A stretch of 64,000 nt of DNA from Sipunculus nudus (taxonomy: Eukaryota; Annelida; Sipuncula; Golfingiida; Sipunculidae). The position numbers were made by a program, and so were the translations under genes. The stretch is from NCBI GenBank assembly GCA_026874595.1, contig CM049321.1, positions 19,932,979 to 19,996,978 of the forward strand, written 5' to 3'. The notes below the pieces were generated by a model. It did no database searches. It had not been told where the DNA came from and worked only from the letters and a program-made list of their open reading frames with translations. Below, in pieces: positions 57,801 to 64,000 of this stretch (the first letter of the stretch is position 1; each line of letters begins with the position of its first letter).

Positions 57801-59333
57801 TTTTATCTTGTTCATTTACTTGAACGGCTTTAAATATTCTGGTTAACATTAAAATGGTGTTAAACTGAATAATATTTGTTCATTGCAGATTTGTATCTCT
57901 CTTATAAAGCCTCCATGTAATTTCTCTTTTTTTTTTACTTTTTTTTTTTATAAAGCTAAACATACATCCTCTTGGTGTTCATTCCTCTAACTAGATGAAC
58001 AAATGACAAATGGCGCTGATCAGCAATTGAGACATTACTTCAAGTAATAACACAATTTTAAATGATACCGTCTGGAGCAATTCTCTTTCAGAAGCACAGC
58101 AAGCTTAAACTAAAATCCTGGATATTTTGTCTTTTATTATTAGTAACTCTTAACAAGGACAGTTGACTCCATAAACTGCTATTTCATTTACCAAACCTTC
58201 AAACCAATACCCAGAAATGACCCATAATGTTGAAAGGTTGGTTTCTCAGGCACTTTGTTCCTCCATTTTGACCCCCGCATATAAACACAATTTTCAGTAG
58301 AAATTAACTGATTTTGAGCCGTATGGACAATTCTTCAAGAAAACAAAATGATACAATTCCATACAATTTCCTTTTTGTTATTTTGTGCTTTTGCTCATTA
58401 AGCAAAACGTTAACGTTGTCATCATGTTGCCCAAGGATCATATGAATTTTTTTATGGAACCCTAAAAAGATTTAATAAAATAATTCCTCCCCGATTTCTG
58501 AAAAAAGGGCTCTTCAGAAACCAGCCTGATTTTGCCAAAAGTAGAAAGTTTTGTTCAGCTCACACATTCCTTAATTAGCATGGCTAATGAATGTTATAAG
58601 CAGTAAGTTATATACCCATATATCTACCTGTATTTTCCCCATATGTCGACAACTGAGAAATAGATTATGATTTGGATTTAATCTTAGTAAAACGTACTGT
58701 ACTGCTTTTTTATAGTGTATTTATGGATAGTGTATTTATGATTTATGTATTGTTAAGATTTATTTATTAATTATAAATTTCTTGAAAGGTTGTTTTCATG
58801 ATTTTCAAGAATGATTGCGTTTTGTGATACAGTTTGAGTGTTTAGCTGAGTCATGCCGTTGTGCCTTCTCTGCAGTGTGGCTTATTATTAAAAATAAAAT
58901 AATCATCATTCTACAGATTTCATTTTTTTATCTCACTGATTATATCAATTTTGCATTCTAAAGAGATGCAGTTAATGTTTTATTTATGTCATACATATAA
59001 TTTCGTTAATTCAACATGAACTGGCTTTCACAACTTCTTAATGAATTTACATTCCATAATTATGTCAACTAAAAATACATCATGTCAAAATTGCTTGAGG
59101 TTAATACCCTTCCATAAAGTTATAATTTCGATATTTTTTCCAAATAAAATTAAACCTATGTCAAATTTGTCAAATTATCACCAGGTCTTAAACCCAGAAC
59201 CCGCTAAATTGTTTACAATATATAATATGTTATAATTATATTATACATGTATCTATATGCCATAGTGTCATATTAAATGTGGGTAATATATCATAGATGC
59301 CTGAGTGTGTATTTGTCTATAATGCTCTTGTAA
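54891..59333. other. Downstream of STX17, 3' UTR and intergenic
   Basis: AT-rich with several AATAAA hexamers and the 90-bp duplication. No frame or splice-supported exon. An unknown part is STX17 3' UTR. Confidence 0.5.
57582..57761. repeat. 90-bp tandem duplication downstream of STX17
   Basis: 'gaatatgagaat-ttct', 'gatgtatcatatgctgggtt' and 'ttattacattt' occur at 57587 and again at 57677, two adjacent 90-base units with about ten differences. Confidence 0.8.
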
Positions 59334-59752
59334 ACTGTGGTTGACTTCATGTTCGCGTGGTTAATTTTTCGCGTTTGTATACACCTGTCAGGGTCTGTGA
59401 GGATTCCATTTCCAATGCAGAAATCTACACCGAGTGTATAAATACATCAATGAATGATTTTATTAATTATATGAGTTTTCATCCAAAGACATCAAACTAA
59501 TGTAGATCCTTTTTTTATTTATTAAAAGACAGCATAAAACAATATGATATAATATTATAATATATCGATTTACATGTAACAGAAGAGTTCTTTTATTATT
59601 TTTTATAAACATCATAAAAATGTGTAATGTATACATAAGATAGATGACTTTCAATTGTGTTGATTGGGCATGCTATTCACGAAGGTTTAATTTTCGTGAT
59701 AATATCCCTGTCGCGCATATGAAACCGTCGCGAACATCAGGCCAACCACAGT
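59334..59752. mobile_element. MITE with ACTGTGGTTG ends
   Basis: Left ACTGTGGTTGACTTCATGTT plus CGCG, right complement ACTGTGGTTGGCCTGATGTT plus CGCG: a terminal inverted repeat of about 24 bases. Related to the element at 63338-63723. The interior is AT-rich without a frame. Confidence 0.65.
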
Positions 59753-60774
59753 GTGTGCATAAAATATATATAAGTAACCGGAAGTATATGTGAAATTTAA
59801 CGTAGAATTGGCGATTATTCCTACAATGTTCGTCCTATACCCATACAAATTTGATAATTTCATAGAATACATATCGATCTATTCGGTCATTCAGTGAGGA
59901 AGCAATGAAAATTATGTTTGTGTACACGAGCGTCTTTGAAAATAATTAAAGTGATGAGCAAAGGTTTCTTGGGCAGATTGTGGATTATTGATTGTTGATA
60001 ACACTAATTGATATTCTGTCATACAGTTCTTTACATTTTACGAGTTATTGGACAGTTGAGCCCGTTTATGCAAACTTAACTCTAATCTGTAGACCAAATA
60101 TGTATATTATTCGGTATTATATCTTACCTTATAAAATAAGGGAGATTGAATTATGCAGAACAATTTTAAAAACATTTCAAAGTAAATAAATTATTATCAC
60201 ATAGTATGCATTTGTTTTTGTTGTTTATTCCAGGACTTACATCGACTTAACCGTGAATCGTTACTGTATGTTACGTGAAATTACGAGTTATTAGTCTCTG
60301 TACACATTCACCCGTTTATACAATAACGGTGACGACAAAGGCAAAGATAAGGGTTATTGTGCGTACAGGATTTATGAACTTGATTATCAACAACATCAAT
60401 GTTGACAAACGGGAAAAATATGTAACCTAAGGTTGTAGATGCATATATGCGGATGTAGAAGGGTCTCTTGTTGCAAGAGGCCATATGCAAAGCTCTAGCT
60501 TATCTGACTTCCTGCCAGATGCCCTTATTGAATTTGTTTTATTTTGGTGGGCCTCCACATATTATTAACACGATATAAACAAAACAAACAGCCTGTGTGC
60601 GGTACTATCCGCGTATTCTGGCCTATTTTTATAACAGCTCCAAGGGATTACCTTTAGTATATAAAGGTCAGATAGGTGACTACTTTATATTTCAGATGTT
60701 TTGTTTATCATGTGGACACCCATGACGACGATTTCCCTCCAATATTATTGCCTTTGCGTTGCTTTTAAGAATCA

Positions 60775-61061
60775 AGGGGTTCGCGTATTTGCATGTATGC
60801 GTGAAAAATCGCTCTTATGATTTTGTAACTGAGGTGTTTCCATGTGTCCGTCAGTGTATTATGTATGTGCGTATATGCGTGAAAATCGTCACAGGAAATC
60901 GAGGATCCGGGGAATAATAACGTCACTTTACATTTTTGTGGAAGACCTGCTAGATCCAGTGTACAAATTTATAAGTATCCCATTTCACGCATTTAAGCAT
61001 ATACGCGCACAAGGAAACACGCCTTTTTTTCACGCATATACGCACACATGGAAACACAGCT
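60775..61061. mobile_element. MITE, AGCTGTGTTTCCAT family
   Basis: The right end CATGGAAACACAGCTTA is clear. The left end is degraded (GGGGTTCGCGTATTTGCATG), with an inner GAGGTGTTTCCATGTGTCCG. The interior 'aagacctgctagatccagtgtacaaat' is shared with the copies at 17.3 and 36.3 kb. Confidence 0.55.
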
Positions 61062-61423
61062 TATGAAGCAAGGTGATTTAGGATCGATCTTGTTGAAGAC
61101 AGAAGACAAAGGAACCAGTTAGAATGTATTTCATAAAACAGGCCTCGCCTTGCCAAATAACTCTCTTTTTTAAGAGTCATTTTTTTAGGATCTCCTCAAA
61201 CGACACTAATCCTCTATTATCACTTTTTTTAGCAGCATTCTATCCTCCCTCCCTTTTCAGTGAAAGATATCCGATATATACTGTTTCTCTCCAGATAGTA
61301 CAAGGACGGGATATTTCGCAATTTTTATATGTGCAAATGTCCAGCATATGTCACAACGTGGAAATTGCCCTTATCGTCATTTGCACAATATACATGTGTA
61401 ACCTAGGTTTCAAACTTTGGGCA

Positions 61424-61426
<3 letters not shown>

Positions 61427-61515
<89 letters not shown>
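61427..61515. repeat. (TA)n microsatellite
   Basis: Two runs separated by 'ttg'. They account for the Tyr/Ile-repeat frame through 61124-61693. Confidence 0.97.
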
Positions 61516-61521
<6 letters not shown>

Positions 61522-61953
61522 CTTTGCATATAGAAAGCGAAAAACATCTTTATTTAATTATTGTAAAAAATGGGGAACTTACGCAAATTTTACTCTCACT
61601 CTTTTTCATTTAAAGAAATCTCCGTTTTTTTCAGAGCATTTACTCTGTTTGGTCACCTACCGGCCTTTGATTGGCCTGATACACCAATATTAAGGTTCCG
61701 TAATATGAACAATATCGTTGTGAATCAAGAACACCGCTCCCTATATTACTTTTTAAGACGTTTTAGCAGATCTATTGGCTTTCGAGACATTACAGTTGTT
61801 ACAGGTGCTCTATTGTGTGACACGGGCGTGGCTCGTGTTGTTGTAACATTCCGTACTGGTTGAACTCTCGTTGTCATGTGGACCTTGAGTTTGCACAATT
61901 GGTCGCGGGTCACGTGATTAGCCTGGTATGCGTAGAGACACACAATGATGTCT

Positions 61954-62056
61954 TTCTTGAGAGTTCCTGAAACGCCTGTTTACTGTGGAGTAGGGTACTT
62001 TGTAGACTGTTCGAGAAGTAGAAGGTTCCCGGTTTAGGGTGTGAAGGTATATAAAG
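61954..62056 (+). promoter_or_regulatory. Heat-shock-element cluster and TATA box
   Basis: TTCttGAGagTTCctGAA at 61954-61971 is a four-unit HSE in 5-base phase (second unit imperfect). TTCgaGAA at 62010-62017 and GAAggTTC at 62021-62028 follow, and TATATAAAG lies at 62048-62056. The order and spacing resemble a classical hsp promoter. Binding by HSF is inference. Confidence 0.5.
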
Positions 62057-62164
62057 GGCTGTTTTTTAGAACCAGGGGGCAGACAGCAGAGCAGATACCA
62101 GCGGACGCAGAAGCGTGTGTCAGATTCTAAGATCTTATCCGACGAATGCGGCAATTATAGATAT

Positions 62165-62232
62165 TTCAAGAACTTTCCTGGATTTTATACACTGGACTTC
62201 AGTTAACATTCTGTGTTGTTTCAAGAACTTTC
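62165..62232 (+). promoter_or_regulatory. Two perfect three-unit heat-shock elements
   Basis: TTCaaGAActTTC occurs at 62165-62177 and again at 62220-62232, each a perfect nTTCnnGAAnnTTCn. They lie downstream of the presumed start site, inside a short direct repeat (TTTCAAGAACTTTCC), 55 bases apart. Confidence 0.5.
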
Positions 62233-62716
62233 CACTGGATTGTCATTCTCCGAGAGCTTACATTCAAAGGACTTATTTTGGTGACACTGTTGGTATCCAG
62301 GTATTGTACCATTCTGTGTTATTGTATCGACTTTTTGCTATACCGCTGTTTCACTGTATAATTGTATTGATTTAGTGTAGTGTATAGTTAGGGTTGTTTT
62401 AGGAATAAAATATAGTTATTTGTTGACAAAAAAACACTGACTTCTTTATTCATTTCCTTAGACATTTCCCGCTGCCTAGTGTTACAGAATCTGATTTTTT
62501 TTATCTTCTTTACAAAATTTGTGTTCATCACGCATACGCGTGATCTGTTTATATTAGGTTCCGTAACACAGTGTACATGTAATTGTAAAGGCTTGGAAAG
62601 GATGCCCGCAATTGGTTTAAGTGACGGCATTTTTATGGACGTGGCACCGTAAGATTATGTCCGGCATAGGCAAAAATTCGCCGGAAAGTCGCATTGACAT
62701 TGCACAACATTAATAA

Positions 62717-63085
62717 AGCTGTGTTTCCATTCATCCGTAAATCTCGTACGTCTCGCACGCAAAAAATCTGATCCCTCTTTTTAAGATGGACTGTTTCCAA
62801 ATCTACGTTTTAACGGACAGCATCTAAACGAATCGGTGAGCGATTTATCCGTTTTGCGGATGGCAAAAATGCCTACATTTCCCAACAGTGCCCCGGCGCC
62901 AGGTGTGATGAGACATATTGAACTTCTTCCTGCCAGTCGTCCATTCAGTTTCAAAAGAGGCACGTGAAATGGTATCAGCAAGAAAAACGTACGTACTTAT
63001 GGAAACAGTTTTTGCGGACTGCGTGCTATTGAGCGTACCTACGTGTTTTGCGGATACGATTTTTACAGAACATGGAAACGCAGCT
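62717..63085. mobile_element. PIF/Harbinger-like MITE, 369 bp, TAA duplication
   Basis: Terminal inverted repeat AGCTGTGTTTCCAT at 62717 and ATGGAAACGCAGCT ending at 63085, with TAA directly on both sides (62714-62716, 63086-63088). A TWA target duplication is typical of PIF/Harbinger elements. The interior is different from the other AGCTGTG-ended copies in this window, so it may be a separate family using related ends. Confidence 0.7.
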
Positions 63086-63337
63086 TAAAATACACAATCC
63101 GTTTATCCGATAACGGTAATCCGACAACGACAAGGCAATAAAAAATGGTTCTATGACGAATACATATTGGTGTGTACCTGCTATGCCATGATATTTATTG
63201 ATCGGAGAATGCTTAAATTCAAGTTTGTGCAGTTTAAAAAAGTTCCTTAGGATATTCCCTTATTACAGTGAAACTGCCGCTAAGTATATTGAGTGCCTTT
63301 ATATTATTTAGCGATGAAATTTGAGAGGTTGTATATA

Positions 63338-63723
63338 CTGTGGTTGATTTTTGTTCGCGGGGGTTTCGAATTCGCGATATTCAAACAGGTGGAATTGTCG
63401 CAAAAATAAAAACTTCATGAATAAGAGGTCCCAACGTCGAAGGTAAGTTGAAAAGTAAAATATTGATTTCATTAATAAAAATATATCTTGAATGGTCAAA
63501 GATTGCTATTATATATGATAATAAAGGAAAGTAAATCCCACATGTTCGCTGTTCTTTTCGGTCCTCTTGTACTTTTTACGATTTTAGACATATTAATTGA
63601 TATAATTAGTTCATTTAATGATGGCTATACTCCGTGTAGGTCTTTTGTATGTTGAAATCGCGAAACTCTGAAAAAGTTTAAAATCGCGAAATGTTTAACT
63701 CGCGAATATGAAGTTAACCACTG
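63338..63723. mobile_element. MITE with CTGTGGTTGA/CAGTGGTTAA ends, TA duplication
   Basis: Left CTGTGGTTGATTTTTGTTCG and right complement CAGTGGTTAACTTCATATTC, flanked by TA at 63336-63337 and 63724-63725. Several TCGCGAA/CGCGAA motifs inside mirror each other near the two ends. The TA duplication suggests a Tc1/mariner-mobilised element. Confidence 0.65.
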
Positions 63724-64000
63724 TAACACTCGCCTTTAAGATTCTTCGCGTTTCCCCATGTGCTATGTGTAGGTGGGTTCAATGATGCACTCTTTATTAC
63801 AATGCCCTTTGACTCAAGTGTCCCTTTATTATATGCTTAGGTTTACATATAAAACAAAATACAATTCACAATTAAAAATTTTCGCATTTATTATCACCTT
63901 CATATAAAAAATATACAAATAAAGTATTTATTAACTTGTAAGCTTCTGCGGGTAATTCGTTATAGAGGAATAAACTGTTACATAAATAATAAGCACGCAT

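Larger units (their letters stand above)
59753..61841. other. Intergenic with MITE and microsatellite
   Basis: Besides the MITE at 60775-61061 and the (TA)n tract, no gene is seen. The 189-codon frame at 61124-61693 runs through the microsatellite. Confidence 0.5.
61842..62486 (+). mobile_element. Candidate solo LTR with TATA box and heat-shock elements
   Basis: 645 bases bounded by TGTAACA and TGTTACA, an LTR-style inverted end. It holds TATATAAAG (62048-62056) and AATAAA near 62404, giving a plausible U3 (61842-62075), R and U5. No 5-bp target duplication (GTTGT against GAATC), primer-binding site or polypurine tract was recognised, and no gag-pol frame is nearby. It could instead be a host promoter. 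Separate entries list its heat-shock elements. Confidence 0.4.

Noticed and set aside
61124-61693. 189-codon frame with Tyr-Ile repeats
   Set aside because: Held open by the (TA)n microsatellite; flanking residues show no recognisable domain.
61688-62570. Target duplication of the LTR candidate from repeated TATTA-GGTTCCGTAA
   Set aside because: The two copies lie 140-150 and 60-80 bases outside the TG...CA ends and do not abut them.

Overview
This window is AT-rich animal nuclear DNA, very probably from a bivalve mollusc. The evidence is split genes with GT-AG introns, a syntaxin-17 gene of metazoan type, an ankyrin/SOCS-box gene, a decayed L1/Tx1-like LINE, tRNA-derived SINEs, and many short non-autonomous DNA transposons. 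The species is inferred from the repeat style (tandem-repeat-bearing elements resembling bivalve 'pearl'/HINE families), not from a marker gene. No operons, CRISPR arrays or rRNA were seen, and no functional tRNA gene.

Layout. 1-8.2 kb: a possible minus-strand gene running off the left edge (CpG-containing first exon near 8.15-8.23 kb, candidate exon at 6634-6760), plus a large inserted element at 2.9-5.2 kb carrying a 289-bp tandem array. 8.4-10.7 kb: microsatellites and small repeats. 10.7-14.3 kb: a LINE pseudogene. 14.3-25 kb: no gene recognised; AT microsatellites and MITEs. 25.4-26.5 kb: an intact single-exon ankyrin-repeat/SOCS-box gene (minus). 26.7-28.5 kb: a TA-flanked transposon with long terminal inverted repeats. 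32.76-34.04 kb: an intact 428-aa Merlin/ISXO2-like DDE transposase (minus). 36.3-37.4 kb: one MITE nested inside another. 41.0-54.9 kb: a seven-coding-exon syntaxin-17 gene (plus, 343 aa), with introns loaded with repeats. 55-64 kb: no gene; tandem duplications, MITEs and a promoter-like LTR candidate with several heat-shock elements.

Most notable: three copies of one Helentron/HINE-like family (2887-5203 minus; 48601-50760 plus; 51019-51630 plus, truncated). The two long copies end in a stem-loop followed by CTAG and sit between T residues. Their internal 289-bp units are dense with AGGTCA nuclear-receptor half-sites in DR0/DR1/DR2 spacing. Two of the three lie in introns 4 and 5 of the syntaxin-17 gene. 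A second candidate for regulation spread by a transposon is the LTR-like segment at 61842-62486, with a TATA box and phased nTTCnnGAAn heat-shock elements.
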